The notes: generated from the sequence alone by a model not told the origin. Positions 24,782-34,937 are shown, counted from the stretch's first letter. The stretch is 64,000 bases of DNA from Flavobacteriales bacterium (GCA_020635715.1 JACJZG010000008.1:1-64000); one strand, 5' to 3'. Made by a program: numbers and translations.

Positions 24782-27700
24782 TCAATTGGCCGATCGGACC
24801 AGGCTGAGCGCGGCGGTCAAATGCTCGTCCAATTCCACTTCATGCGCGCCGGCGCCACCATTGGGCAGGGTGTCCACAAGCACTTGGTCCTCAGGGGTTA
24901 CAGCGAGGGTTTCCGCCAGGATGTGACCGGCATGTGCGCGCACCGCCTGCTCGAACCGACCGTCCCCATTGCGCAGGATGTGCAGATCGATCCGGTCGGT
25001 CACCTCCAGGCCCGTCTCCTTCCGGAGCGTCTGGATCCTGCTCACCAGCTCGCGTGCGATGCCTTCCTGGATCAGCTCGTCGTTCAGGGTGATGTCCAAG
25101 GCTACGGTGAGTGGCCCATCGCTGGCTACGCTCAAGCCGGGTACGTTCTCGGCCGTGATCTCCACGTCATCGCGCAGCAACTCCACCTCCTGGCCCTCCA
25201 CGCTCAGCTTCATCGCACCATTCGCCTCCAGCTCCGCGATCTGTGCCTGTGAGAAGGCGTTCACCGCAGCGGCAACGCTCTTCATCAGCTTGCCCATGCG
25301 CCCGCCGAGCTTCTTGAAGTCGGGCTTGATCCTCTTGGTGAGCTTGCTCTCGCTGGCGTCAAGGATCACGAGTTCCTTCACGTTCACCTCGCTGAGCACC
25401 AGATCACGGATCGCCTCAAGGCGTGTGCGCATCGCGGCATCGGTCACCGGAACCAGCATCTTCTGCAAAGGCTGACGCACCCGGTGGCCTTCCTTCTTGC
25501 GGATGCTCAGCACGAGCGAAGTGAGCTTCTGCGCGAGCGCTGTGCGCTGTTCCAATTCGAGGTCGATGGCCTGCTCGTCGTGCTTCGGCCAGTCGCTCAG
25601 GTGAACGCTGGTTCCGATGAGGTCGCGGTACAGTCGATCGCTGAAGAAGGGTGCGATCGGCGCGCTCAGCATGGCGATCACTTCCAGGCAACGATGCAAT
25701 GTCTGGAAGGCCGCGTTCTTATCGGCCCCCATCTCACCTTTCCAGAAACGGCGACGGTTCAACCGCACGTACCAGTTGCTCAGGTCCTCCACCACGAAGT
25801 CCTGGATGGCGCGTGCGGCGATGGTGGGTTCGTAGTCGGCATAGTTCGCATCGGCCAGTTTCATCACACTGTTCAAGCGCGATAGGATCCAGCGGTCGCT
25901 TTCGGTGAGTTTCGCTTCGCCCTTGCCGTCAAAGCCGTCGATGTTCGCGTAGAGCGCGAAGAAGTTGTACGTGTTGAAGAGCGCGCGGAAGAACTTGCGC
26001 TGCACCTCGGTGATGCCCTCCGCATCGAACTTCAGGTTGTCCCAAGGCGAGGCGTTGCTGATCATGTACCAGCGCACCGCATCGGCGCCGTACTGATCCA
26101 GCGTCTTGAACGGGTCGACCGCGTTCCCGAGGCGCTTGCTCATCTTCTGGCCCACCTTGTCGAGCACGAGGCCGTTGCTTACAACGGTCTTATACGCGAC
26201 CTGGTCAAAGCAGAGCGTGGCGATCGCGTGCAGGGTGTAGAACCAACCACGTGTTTGGTCCACGCCTTCGGCAATGAAGTTCGCAGGGAACTTCTCGCTC
26301 AGTACCTCCTTGTTCTCGAAGGGGTAGTGCCATTGCGCGTAGGGCATCGAGCCGCTGTCGAACCACACGTCGATCAGGTCGGTCTCGCGGTGCATGGGCT
26401 TGCCGCTCGGTGACACGAGTACGATGTTGTCCACGTACGGACGGTGGATGTCGACCGTGTTGTAGTTGGCATCGCTCATGTCCTCCACCTTGAACGACGC
26501 GTAGGGATCCTCTTTCATCACGCCGTGTTTCACAGCGCGTGCGATCTCTTCCTTCAGCTGCTTCAATGAACCGATGCACAGCTCCTCTTCGCCATCGGCG
26601 GTGCGCCAGATCGGGAGCGGGATGCCCCAGTAGCGCGAGCGTGAGAGGTTCCAGTCCTGCAGGTTCTCCAGCCAGTTGCCGAAGCGGCCCGTGCCGGTGC
26701 TCTCAGGCTTCCAGTTGATCGTCTTGTTCAGCGCGATCAAGCGGTCCTTCTTCGCCGTCACGCGCACGAACCAACTGTCGAGCGGGTAATACAATACCGG
26801 CTTATCGGTGCGCCAGCAATGCGGATAGTTGTGCTCGTACTTCTCCACCTTGAAGGCGCGGCCCTCGGTCTTCAGCTTGATGGCGATCCGCTCATCGACA
26901 CTGAGGTACTTGTCGCGGCCCTGCTTCTTGGCTTCCGCCACGAGCTCTTCCGGCGTATAGTACTCGGCCTTCACGTATTCGCCCGCGAAGTCGGTGACCT
27001 CGGGTTTGAAGCGACCGCGCAGATCCACGAGCGTGAGCGAACCGATGTTGTGTTGGCGCGCCACACGTTGGTCATCCGCACCGAAACTGGGCGCCGTGTG
27101 GACCACGCCCGTGCCATCCTCGGTCGTCACGAAGTCACCGCCGATCACCTTGAAGGCATCGCCGCCGCCTTCAGGTTGGGCGTAGGGCAGTAATTGCTCG
27201 TAACGCACCCCTTCGAGCTGGTGGCCGAAGAATTCATCGGCGATCGACCAAGGGATGTTCTTGCCGTCCTTCTTGTAGTCCTCGAAGGCGGCGTCCTTGT
27301 TCTCCTCTTTGAAGTACGCGTTCAACCGCGCCCTCGCCAGCACGACCGTTTGCGGCGCGTGCGTGTACGGGTTGAAGGTCTTCACACGCACATACTCCAG
27401 CTTCGGACCGACGGTGAGCGCTGTGTTGCTGGGCAGGGTCCATGGCGTGGTGGTCCAGGCCATGATGAAGACCTCCCCGAACGCGTCCTTGAACAGGAAC
27501 TCGCTCGCTTCGTCCTGCTTCACCTTGAACAACGCGACGGCCGTGGTGTCCTTCACCGGCTTGTAGGTGCCGGGCTGGTTCAGTTCGTGCGAAGACAAGC
27601 CCGTTCCCGCCGCCGGCGAATAGGGCTGGATCGTGTAGCCCTTGTACAGCAGGTCTTGGTCATAGAGCTGCTTCAGCAGGTGCCACACGCTCTCGATGTA

Positions 27701-28168
27701 CTTGGTGTGGTAGGTGACGTACGGGTGCTCCAGATCGAGCCAGAAGCCGATGCGCCGCGTCATGTCGTTCCACACATCGGTGTAGCGCATCACGGCCTTC
27801 TTGCACGCCGCGTTGTACTCGGCGATGGTGATCTTCTTGCCGATGTCCTCCTTGGTGATGCCGAGCTCCTTTTCCACGCCGAGCTCGATGGGCAGCCCGT
27901 GCGTGTCCCAGCCGGCCTTGCGATCCACGCGGTGGCCCTTCTGGGTCTGGTAGCGGCAGAAGATGTCCTTGATGGCGCGGGCCATCACGTGGTGGATGCC
28001 GGGCAGGCCGTTCGCGCTGGGCGGGCCCTCGTAGAACACGAAGGGTGGGGCGTCCTTGCGCAGTTCCAGGCTCTTGCCGAAGGTGTCCTCGGCCTCCCAT
28101 TGCTTCAAGACCTCCTCGGCGACCTTGGGCAGGTCGAGCTCATCATACTGCGGGAAACGCTTGTCCAT
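24782..28168 (-). CDS. ileS: Isoleucyl-tRNA synthetase
   Basis: The class I synthetase charges tRNA-Ile with isoleucine. The start chosen is the ATG at 28168 (a GTG lies one codon earlier), giving 1128 residues. The HIGH-type motif appears as GPPSANGLPGIHHVMAR near the N-terminus, as in other Bacteroidota; the KMSKS loop reads GQKMSKRLGN. The editing domain lies between them and the anticodon-binding region follows. Length suits the longer, eukaryote-like type II form found in this phylum, which can give mupirocin tolerance (family knowledge, not tested). It lies between the SGNH-like gene and the DksA-like gene. Confidence 0.97.
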   Translation of the reverse strand: MDKRFPQYDELDLPKVAEEVLKQWEAEDTFGKSLELRKDAPPFVFYEGPPSANGLPGIHHVMARAIKDIFCRYQTQKGHRVDRKAGWDTHGLPIELGVEKELGITKEDIGKKITIAEYNAACKKAVMRYTDVWNDMTRRIGFWLDLEHPYVTYHTKYIESVWHLLKQLYDQDLLYKGYTIQPYSPAAGTGLSSHELNQPGTYKPVKDTTAVALFKVKQDEASEFLFKDAFGEVFIMAWTTTPWTLPSNTALTVGPKLEYVRVKTFNPYTHAPQTVVLARARLNAYFKEENKDAAFEDYKKDGKNIPWSIADEFFGHQLEGVRYEQLLPYAQPEGGGDAFKVIGGDFVTTEDGTGVVHTAPSFGADDQRVARQHNIGSLTLVDLRGRFKPEVTDFAGEYVKAEYYTPEELVAEAKKQGRDKYLSVDERIAIKLKTEGRAFKVEKYEHNYPHCWRTDKPVLYYPLDSWFVRVTAKKDRLIALNKTINWKPESTGTGRFGNWLENLQDWNLSRSRYWGIPLPIWRTADGEEELCIGSLKQLKEEIARAVKHGVMKEDPYASFKVEDMSDANYNTVDIHRPYVDNIVLVSPSGKPMHRETDLIDVWFDSGSMPYAQWHYPFENKEVLSEKFPANFIAEGVDQTRGWFYTLHAIATLCFDQVAYKTVVSNGLVLDKVGQKMSKRLGNAVDPFKTLDQYGADAVRWYMISNASPWDNLKFDAEGITEVQRKFFRALFNTYNFFALYANIDGFDGKGEAKLTESDRWILSRLNSVMKLADANYADYEPTIAARAIQDFVVEDLSNWYVRLNRRRFWKGEMGADKNAAFQTLHRCLEVIAMLSAPIAPFFSDRLYRDLIGTSVHLSDWPKHDEQAIDLELEQRTALAQKLTSLVLSIRKKEGHRVRQPLQKMLVPVTDAAMRTRLEAIRDLVLSEVNVKELVILDASESKLTKRIKPDFKKLGGRMGKLMKSVAAAVNAFSQAQIAELEANGAMKLSVEGQEVELLRDDVEITAENVPGLSVASDGPLTVALDITLNDELIQEGIARELVSRIQTLRKETGLEVTDRIDLHILRNGDGRFEQAVRAHAGHILAETLAVTPEDQVLVDTLPNGGAGAHEVELDEHLTAALSLVRSAN

Positions 28169-28187
28169 CACGGCTTCTAAGAGGCCG

Positions 28188-28195
28188 CGAAGATA
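28188..28195 (-). promoter_or_regulatory. Putative -7 promoter box (TATCTTCG) of ileS
   Basis: TATCTTCG on the minus strand lies 19 bp before the ATG of ileS, in the 42-bp gap after the SGNH-like gene. It deviates from TAnnTTTG at one fixed position. Confidence 0.4.
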
Positions 28196-28210
28196 GCCGA
28201 AGCCTCGGTC

Positions 28211-29071
28211 CTACGGGGTGCTTGCGCCTTGGTCCAATGCGCGCAACTCGGCACCAAGCCACCGGCTGTAGCGCTGTGCGTTGTGCCATTGCAGGTGCAG
28301 GCCGTCCGCCGTGCGCCAGATCGCGTCGTTCCGGAGGAAGACATGGCGCGGGAAGCGTTCCCGTACCGCCTCGCGCGCACGCCGCGCCAGCGGACTGGCC
28401 ATCAGCTCGGCACTGATCGGAACTTCGAGGAAGACCACCTCGATGCCCGTTCCCTCCAAGGCCGTCACCTCCGCCTCCAAGGTGTTGAGGTAGCGCATTT
28501 GCACGCTGTCCGGAGGTACCTGGGCGAAGATGCCGCGGTTGGTGTTGAACAGGTTCTCGCTCACCTCCATGCTATCCGCCTGGGAGGCGGCTGATGCATC
28601 CCCCTCTTTCATTCCCCGCTTGATGTATCCCATGAGCACACCCGACGGTTGGTTCTCCTCCCGCAGCATCGGCACGGCCTTGCGCAGTTCGTACAAGCCG
28701 GGTTGGAACAGCGCATCCAGGAAGCCGCGGTCCGGGGCCTTGAAGATCATGTTCGTTTCAACGACCACGCGCTTGGGATGCTTGCCGGAGCGGCGTACCA
28801 GTTCAAGTCCGTCGTATACGGTGAGGCCGCCGAAGCCGAGATTGCTCGTGTGCGGTGGCAGGCTGTCCAATGCGATGCGGAAGGAGAGGGAAGAGCCCAC
28901 GATCACCGTGGCATCGGGCTCATCCGGACCGAAGACGTACTGCTCAGCGCTGATGCGGTTGCCGCTCGCCTGGTGTTGCACGGTGTTGAGGTCCGCCGGC
29001 TTCAGGAAGCGGATGAAGAGCGCATAGCCGACAACGAGCAGGGCGAATACGAGGAGCGAGCGCCGGATCAT
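28211..29071 (-). CDS. Membrane-anchored SGNH/AlgJ-like protein, partner of MBOAT
   Basis: The 286-residue protein has one N-terminal hydrophobic anchor (LLVFALLVVGYALFIRFL) and a soluble domain with an SGNH-like nucleophile motif (VIVGSSLSFRIALDSLP) and a late DGLHLQWHNA that could supply the Asp and His. This matches partner proteins of MBOAT O-acyltransferases (AlgJ/AlgX, DltD-like), which finish acyl transfer to a polymer outside the membrane. It follows the MBOAT gene with a 4-bp gap, so the two are very probably one functional unit. The acceptor is unknown. Confidence 0.7.
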   Translation of the reverse strand: MIRRSLLVFALLVVGYALFIRFLKPADLNTVQHQASGNRISAEQYVFGPDEPDATVIVGSSLSFRIALDSLPPHTSNLGFGGLTVYDGLELVRRSGKHPKRVVVETNMIFKAPDRGFLDALFQPGLYELRKAVPMLREENQPSGVLMGYIKRGMKEGDASAASQADSMEVSENLFNTNRGIFAQVPPDSVQMRYLNTLEAEVTALEGTGIEVVFLEVPISAELMASPLARRAREAVRERFPRHVFLRNDAIWRTADGLHLQWHNAQRYSRWLGAELRALDQGASTP

Positions 29072-29075
29072 CCCG

Positions 29076-30479
29076 TCAGAACTGGAAGTAGATGAAAGAG
29101 GCGCCGCCGCCGGCGTTCACCAGGATGAGGAAGAGCATGATGCCGTAGAGCACCGGTCGCAGGCCTGTCATCGCAGCGCGTGGCTTCTGGTTCCACAGGT
29201 ACAGCAGGTGGTAGCCCACCACGGGGATGCTGAAGAGCAGCGTGAAGAAGAGGATGATCGGCTGCAGGTTGGTGATGTGCGTGTTGCCGAAGAGCGCGCG
29301 CATGTATTCCACCACGTGGTCGAATTCCGGAAGCTTGAAGAGCAGCCAGGCCAGCGTCACCATCGCGAAGATGAAGAGCATGTGGATCGCCTTGGGCAGT
29401 TTCACGCTCCACCCGATGTCCTTGATCAGGCGCTCCACCGCCAGCACCAGGCCGTGGAAGAAGCCCCAGACCGCATAGCTCCATGCCGCGCCGTGCCAGA
29501 GGCCGCCCAGCACCATGGTGAGCATGAGGTTCCGGTAGGTGTTGAAGCCGCCCTTGCGATTGCCGCCCAACGGGATGTAGAGGTACTCGCGCAGGAAGGA
29601 GGAGAGCGAGATGTGCCAGCGCCGCCAGAACTCCGAGAAGGTGGTGCTGATGTACGGGAAGTTGAAGTTCGCCATCAACGCATACCCGAAGCCATGCGCC
29701 AGACCGATGGCGATGAGCGAATACCCTGCGAAGTCCGCGAAGATCTGCATCGAATATCCGAACAGCAGCACCACCAGCGTGATGCTGTGCATATCGCGGA
29801 AGTAGGGGAAGGTGATCCAGAAGGTCTGGTCCTTCAGGTTGTCCGCCACGACCATCTTCAGGAAGTAACCCGTCACCAGGCAGGCGAAGGTGCTGTTCCA
29901 GTCGATGTCCTTGAAGTATTTGTCGCGCACCTGTGGCAGGAACTCATGGGCCTTCACCACCGGTCCCGCCACAAGCTGCGCGAAGAAGGAGATGAAGGTG
30001 CTGATCCGCAGGGTGTGTGCCCACATGCCCTGGACCACGATGCTGTTGTACGCCGGGATGTCCTTGCCACGGTAGGCATCCACCACCAAACTGATCCCCT
30101 GGAAGGTGAAGAAGGAGATGCCCACGGGCAGCGGAATGCTGATCATGAACTCGCCGATACCCGAGCCCTCCGGGAAGAAGGACCGGCCCACCAACGGACT
30201 GTACTTGAAGAAGACCAGGATGGCGAGGTTGGCCACCACGCCGAGGGTGGCGTAGGTCTTCCGCATGCTTGCGGCGCCGAACACCACGGCATGGCTGCTC
30301 ACCACGTTGATGGCGAGCGAGAAGACAAGCAACGTGAGCAGCCAGGGCATGCTCCACGCGTAGAAGATGAAGCTGCTGATGATGAGCAGCTGCAACTGGA
30401 AGCGCCGCATGAACGGCAGGTAGTACAGCAGGAAGGTCGGCAGTACGAGTAAGAGGAATGGAACGCTATTGAAGAGCAT
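29076..30479 (-). CDS. MBOAT family O-acyltransferase
   Basis: The 467-residue product has 10 or more hydrophobic segments and the MBOAT signatures: a conserved His in LGGLWHGAAWSYAVWGFFHG, and FNFPYISTTFSEFWRRWHISLSSFLREYLY-type wording nearby (DltB/AlgI branch). Such enzymes move an acyl group, usually acetyl, across the inner membrane to surface polysaccharides or teichoic acids. The SGNH-like gene follows in the same unit. No polysaccharide-synthesis gene is adjacent, so the acceptor is not indicated. Confidence 0.92.
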   Translation of the reverse strand: MLFNSVPFLLLVLPTFLLYYLPFMRRFQLQLLIISSFIFYAWSMPWLLTLLVFSLAINVVSSHAVVFGAASMRKTYATLGVVANLAILVFFKYSPLVGRSFFPEGSGIGEFMISIPLPVGISFFTFQGISLVVDAYRGKDIPAYNSIVVQGMWAHTLRISTFISFFAQLVAGPVVKAHEFLPQVRDKYFKDIDWNSTFACLVTGYFLKMVVADNLKDQTFWITFPYFRDMHSITLVVLLFGYSMQIFADFAGYSLIAIGLAHGFGYALMANFNFPYISTTFSEFWRRWHISLSSFLREYLYIPLGGNRKGGFNTYRNLMLTMVLGGLWHGAAWSYAVWGFFHGLVLAVERLIKDIGWSVKLPKAIHMLFIFAMVTLAWLLFKLPEFDHVVEYMRALFGNTHITNLQPIILFFTLLFSIPVVGYHLLYLWNQKPRAAMTGLRPVLYGIMLFLILVNAGGGASFIYFQF

Positions 30480-30496
30480 GTACCGCCGCCGCGCGA

Positions 30497-30504
30497 CGAA
30501 AGTA
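30497..30504 (-). promoter_or_regulatory. Putative -7 promoter box (TACTTTCG) of the MBOAT unit
   Basis: TACTTTCG on the minus strand lies 17 bp before the MBOAT ATG, one base off TAnnTTTG. It would drive MBOAT and the SGNH-like gene. Confidence 0.45.
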
Positions 30505-30563
30505 ACGCCACGTCGGCGCTTTTGAACGGCCGCGAGGGAGTGCAGGTTACGACCGCGATGCCC

Positions 30564-33500
30564 CTACTCCACGGTGAGGCGCTGTACATCCAAGGTGCGG
30601 CCCGCCTTCGACAGCCGGAGCATGTACACGCCCGTCGGCAGACCGGCCCGCTCCAGCACGATACGGTCACTTCCATTGCCTGGCAGGCTACGCACCACTT
30701 TCCCAGTAAGGTCGTGGAGCTCGATGAGATGCTGGGGGTCCAGGAGGAAGGGTGCGTAGAGAACGGTGCGCGAGCTGAAGGGGTTCGGTCGGAGCTGGAT
30801 GGAAGCGGCGACCTGCTCTTTAACTCTCGTGCTGATGTACGGCAGCACAGGGCTCATTGCCACACAGCCGTCCGCGCTCGTCACCTCCACACTGTACCCA
30901 CCGTTCTGCTGAGCTTGGTACTCCGCTGCCGTGGCTCCTGGGATCGGCTCATCGTTCAGGAACCATTGATGATGGTCACCTTCGGTGGCTTGGAAAAGCC
31001 CCGGGCCAAGCTCCAGGATGACCGGTTGATGCAGTGAACAGTCGATCAAGGTGTTCATCACCGTGTTCGTGATCACCGGCGGGTTCAGGTCGAATACGAT
31101 GCCCGCTGTGTTCGTGATGACCGTGCCGTGCGGCGACCCTTCCAATGGGCGAATCCGGTATTGAACGTATCCATTGCTTCCGAGCTGGTCGGCACCACTG
31201 TCCGGCAGCTGGATGTTATCGAATTGGAAGACGGCGCGCCCACCAGCTTCCACCAGGATCCGGGTCAGGGGATGGGAGGCCCCGATGATCTGCATGCTCG
31301 CATGGTCCAGGTCCTCATCCAGCTGGTCATGTATCGTCACAACGAAGGCGGTGTCCGTGCCGGTGTTCTGGAAACGAACCGTGTAGGTGAGCCATTCCGT
31401 GTCCACATCCACAGCACCCTGTGTTCCATAGCCCTGGGGCGTAACGAGCTTGTCGTTCGGATCCACCGCACAGGTGACTTGAAAGAGCTCCTGCGCGCTG
31501 ACGGGTTGTTGGAGATCCGGGGAGGTGACGAGCGCCGTGTATCCGAACAGCGACCCAACAGGGCCGAGCTGGATCCCGATGGCCAGCCCGAACTCCTGGA
31601 ACCAGCCGAGGCTGTCCACGTGCCAGTAATGGTGGCCATCGACCACCGAGTCCGGCGCCTGGTTGAAGTAGGTGAGACCGAGGTCCGGATGGAAGGTGAG
31701 ATCCACCAGGATGTCCTCGGGGATGAAGGTGCCGGTATTGCGCAGCTTGATCCAGAACAGCACCTCCGCGTTACAGCGCGGTGTTCCTGAGAACGCCGTG
31801 GAGAAGAAGCTGGAGGTATTGGTCTCTGCCGGAGCCAGGCCGAAGTCGAGCCCACTCGCGATCGGTGCCGAAGCGTCGAGCGTTGCCGTCAGGGTGTCGG
31901 GCTCGTTCGTCACGGCGAACTGCGCCGGTACCTGCGTCCAGATGTCCCAGGTGCCGATCGCCGCTGGCAGGTCGTAGTCGCCGCGGGAATTGGTCCAGAC
32001 AAGGGCCTCGGTGGCATCGCTGCGCACCAGCTGGTAGGGCACCTTCTGATCGGTGGGGTCGAGTTCGGCGTCCAGGTCGAAGTCGTAGAACACGGAGCCC
32101 TTCAAACGGAACGCATCGTAGAAGAGGTTCTCCATCCACGAGAGCGAGTTGAAGCGCGCGTTGATCAGGTCCAGCACATGATCCCCGTTCACATCGGCGA
32201 TCACCATCCGCGCGGTGACCTCCGCAACAGGGTCGATCAACGCGTTCACACCGAAGACGCCACCACCCATGTTCATCAGGAAATAGGTGGCATGCGTATA
32301 ACCCTGGCTGCGCGCCCAAAGGATGTCCACGTCGCCATCATCGTCCAGGTCGCTACAGGTCACCGCCCGTCCTCCGATGGGTGCATCGGTGAGCAGGATC
32401 TCCTGGGTGAAGGTGCCCGAACCATCATTCCGGTACCAGTACAAGGGTGGAGCGTACTGCACCGTTGCGATGTCCAGATCGCCATCTCCATCCAGATCGG
32501 CGAGGTCCATCGCCTGCAGGTAACTGACGCTTGCGCTTGTGATGCTGTTGAAGTTCCCGGTCCCATCGTTCAGCTGGGCCGTGATACCCCCGTTCTGAAG
32601 GATGTATACCAGGTCGACGGTGCCATCGCCGTTCACATCGCCCACCTTGTTGAGGTTGCCCTGGGCCAAGGTGCCCATCTCTGTGAAGACACCATTGCCA
32701 TCGTTCCCGAACCATTTGCCACCGATGATCAGGTCCGTGGAACCGTCGTTGTCCAGGTCCGCTTTGGCCAATGAACCACTGGCGCCCGTTATCTCCAGAG
32801 CGGTCCAGGTGATGCCATCGCCCGGGTTGAGGAAGAGCACCGTCCGTGCAGGACTGCTGGCGATCAGGTCCTCATCACCGTCCTGGTCCACGTCGAAGGA
32901 CTCCATGTCGTTCGCACCATCGAAGTTCTCCGCCAGGATCTCTTGCTGCGCGAAGCTGCCGTCTCCGTTGTTCCGATACAAGGTCACCATTTCCGCATGG
33001 TAGGAGGCGGCCACCAGGTCGTTGTCCTCATCTCCATCCACATCCACGGCCACCACATCCTGGCAATAGCTGAGGGTCCTGCTCACACGCTTGCGCGGAC
33101 TATAGGTCCCATCGGCCTGGTTGGCGTACCAGCCCACGATGCCCTGCCCATGTGCGAATGCGATGTCCTGATCACCATCCCCATCCAGATCACCCATCGC
33201 GTACTTGGTGCCCTGTAGGGAATAGGCATTGCTGAAGTCCTCGACCATCACATTCGTCCAGGTGTTATCGTCGTTCTTCCGGGCGATGGTCACGTCACAA
33301 CTGGTCCCGGTCTCCAAGCTGCGGTCCAGGTCGCCATCGGCGTCGAGGTCGCCGATGATCTGTGGCTCCTCCAAGGATGTCGTGATCGTGTCGACAAGGG
33401 TGAGGTTCCCGAGGCCATCATTGCCGAACCATCGCATGCCGGGCGAAGCGCCGAAAGCGATCAGGTCCGCATCGCCATCGTGATCCATGTCGCCGCAGGC

Positions 33501-34199
33501 AGGAATCGCCGGTGAATTGAACGCGTCGATGAGCTGCTGATCGCCATAGGATCCTCCGCCCAGGTTGGCGTACCAGCCCACCTGCTCATTGTTCCCGCCG
33601 ATCATGAGGTCGAGGTCCCCGTCACCGTCGAGGTCGGCCGCAGCCGCGCGGATGGAAGAGTTCGCTCCGGAAGGCCCAAGTGCCGGCCCGATAGTGAATA
33701 CGCCGCTCCCATTGTTCAATAGGATCACCGCGTTATTCGCGGTTCGTCCGATGTCGTCGACGTCCCCATCGCCGTCCAGGTCGATGAGGAGGCCACTGCT
33801 CGTGCTGCCAGCCGGTGCGTAGGTCCCGACGAGTGTGACCGTGTTTCCGGCGCTGTTCGCGTACCAGTTCGCCCCACAAACGAGGTCGTTGTAGCCGTCG
33901 CCGTTCAGGTCACGCGTGGCCCAGGGCACGCCATTACTGATGGACCCCTGGAACAGCACCTGCTTGTCCGCGAAGTTCCCGGCACCATCGTTCGCGAACC
34001 AAAGGACCTGGGCCAGGTTGATGTTCCCATTATCAGACGCGTAGCTCAACACATCCAGGTCGCCATCATTGTCCACGTCCCCGATGTGCATCTTGGTCGG
34101 GTACTTCGTGTCGCTTACGAAGACGAAGTTGTGCGGACCGAACTGGGCGAGGGTCGGATACCCGAGCAGGATCGACAGGGAGAGGAGCGTGCTTCGCAT
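30564..34199 (-). CDS. FG-GAP/VCBS repeat protein with T9SS sorting domain
   Basis: From ATG 34199 the signal peptide (MRSTLLSLSILLGYPTLAQ) precedes about 14 calcium-loop repeats of the form D-x-D-x-D-G-D-x-D (DVDNDGDLD, DLDGDGDVD, DMDHDGDAD and others) spread over some 700 residues, typical of an integrin-like beta-propeller. Then comes a region of about 300 residues with a conserved-repeat/DUF11-like module (VRFQNTGTDTAFVVTIHDQL). The C-terminus is a T9SS type A domain (RPNPFSSRTVLYAPF, then LPTGVYMLRLSKAG). It is about 1211 residues and is expected at the cell surface or outside. In-frame codons upstream of 34199 lack a signal peptide. Confidence 0.88.
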   Translation of the reverse strand: MRSTLLSLSILLGYPTLAQFGPHNFVFVSDTKYPTKMHIGDVDNDGDLDVLSYASDNGNINLAQVLWFANDGAGNFADKQVLFQGSISNGVPWATRDLNGDGYNDLVCGANWYANSAGNTVTLVGTYAPAGSTSSGLLIDLDGDGDVDDIGRTANNAVILLNNGSGVFTIGPALGPSGANSSIRAAAADLDGDGDLDLMIGGNNEQVGWYANLGGGSYGDQQLIDAFNSPAIPACGDMDHDGDADLIAFGASPGMRWFGNDGLGNLTLVDTITTSLEEPQIIGDLDADGDLDRSLETGTSCDVTIARKNDDNTWTNVMVEDFSNAYSLQGTKYAMGDLDGDGDQDIAFAHGQGIVGWYANQADGTYSPRKRVSRTLSYCQDVVAVDVDGDEDNDLVAASYHAEMVTLYRNNGDGSFAQQEILAENFDGANDMESFDVDQDGDEDLIASSPARTVLFLNPGDGITWTALEITGASGSLAKADLDNDGSTDLIIGGKWFGNDGNGVFTEMGTLAQGNLNKVGDVNGDGTVDLVYILQNGGITAQLNDGTGNFNSITSASVSYLQAMDLADLDGDGDLDIATVQYAPPLYWYRNDGSGTFTQEILLTDAPIGGRAVTCSDLDDDGDVDILWARSQGYTHATYFLMNMGGGVFGVNALIDPVAEVTARMVIADVNGDHVLDLINARFNSLSWMENLFYDAFRLKGSVFYDFDLDAELDPTDQKVPYQLVRSDATEALVWTNSRGDYDLPAAIGTWDIWTQVPAQFAVTNEPDTLTATLDASAPIASGLDFGLAPAETNTSSFFSTAFSGTPRCNAEVLFWIKLRNTGTFIPEDILVDLTFHPDLGLTYFNQAPDSVVDGHHYWHVDSLGWFQEFGLAIGIQLGPVGSLFGYTALVTSPDLQQPVSAQELFQVTCAVDPNDKLVTPQGYGTQGAVDVDTEWLTYTVRFQNTGTDTAFVVTIHDQLDEDLDHASMQIIGASHPLTRILVEAGGRAVFQFDNIQLPDSGADQLGSNGYVQYRIRPLEGSPHGTVITNTAGIVFDLNPPVITNTVMNTLIDCSLHQPVILELGPGLFQATEGDHHQWFLNDEPIPGATAAEYQAQQNGGYSVEVTSADGCVAMSPVLPYISTRVKEQVAASIQLRPNPFSSRTVLYAPFLLDPQHLIELHDLTGKVVRSLPGNGSDRIVLERAGLPTGVYMLRLSKAGRTLDVQRLTVE

Positions 34200-34276
34200 G
34201 GGTGGTGGGCTGCGAACGGAAGACGAGCTATCCGTCAGTGGTTGCGCAAGGATCGCATGGGACCCCTCGAAGCTAT

Positions 34277-34309
34277 GAACCCCGCTCGGCTCTGCGCCAA
34301 GCGGGGTTC
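34277..34309 (-). terminator. Strong hairpin behind yceI
   Basis: GAACCCCGCT (34277-34286) pairs perfectly over 10 bp with AGCGGGGTTC (34300-34309) around a 13-nt loop, starting 20 bp behind the YceI stop. No clear U-run follows on the minus strand. It probably ends or stabilises the pirin-YceI transcript. Confidence 0.6.
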
Positions 34310-34328
34310 GCATTATGAACTTGACAGG

Positions 34329-34880
34329 TCAGCCCTGTTTCGTCAACTGCACCTCGCAGCTGATGCGCACCTCATCGCTCACCAGCACGCCACCCGCTTC
34401 GAGCGGAGCGTTCCAGTTCAGGTGCCATTCCTTGCGGCTCAGCTTCCCGTTGATCGTGACGCCCGCCTTGGTGTTGCCCCAGGGGTCCTTCATCACGCCG
34501 CCCCACTCCACTCCCAGGATGATGGGCTTGGTATGACCATTGATCGTCAGATCGCCGATGAGGTCCCAGCTGCCGTCGTGATCCACGGACTTCGTGCCTT
34601 TCGACTCGAAGGTGATGCGCGGGTGCTTCTCCAGATCGAAGAACTCGGCCGTCTTCAAGTGGCCGTCGCGCTGTTCATTCCCGGTGCCGATGCTGTCGAC
34701 ATCGGCCCAGAAGCTGATGCGTGCCTGGCTCAGGTCATCGCCCGGCGCCTCGATCTCCGCGCCGAACGTCTGGAAGCTTCCGGTCACGGTCGTGATCATC
34801 AGGTGCTTCACCTTGAATTGGACCTCACTGTGCGTGGGGTCGATGGTCCATTTGGTAAGTGTCTGTTCTGCGGTTTCCAT
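34329..34880 (-). CDS. YceI family protein (cytoplasmic form)
   Basis: The 183-residue product is a single YceI lipocalin-like domain starting WTIDPTHSEVQFKVKHLMI, with the usual DSIGTGNEQRDGHLKTAEFF stretch and a C-terminal strand set. The family binds isoprenoid-like lipids. No signal peptide is seen, unlike periplasmic YceI of E. coli, so it is probably cytoplasmic. It follows the pirin gene by 57 bp on the same strand, a pairing that suggests a joint role in oxidative stress or quinone-like compounds (inference). Confidence 0.9.
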   Translation of the reverse strand: METAEQTLTKWTIDPTHSEVQFKVKHLMITTVTGSFQTFGAEIEAPGDDLSQARISFWADVDSIGTGNEQRDGHLKTAEFFDLEKHPRITFESKGTKSVDHDGSWDLIGDLTINGHTKPIILGVEWGGVMKDPWGNTKAGVTINGKLSRKEWHLNWNAPLEAGGVLVSDEVRISCEVQLTKQG

Positions 34881-34937
34881 GGTTCGTTCGCCGGGTCGTT
34901 CCCGGACTTGTTTGGTTATCGGTCGATCGTTGATCCG

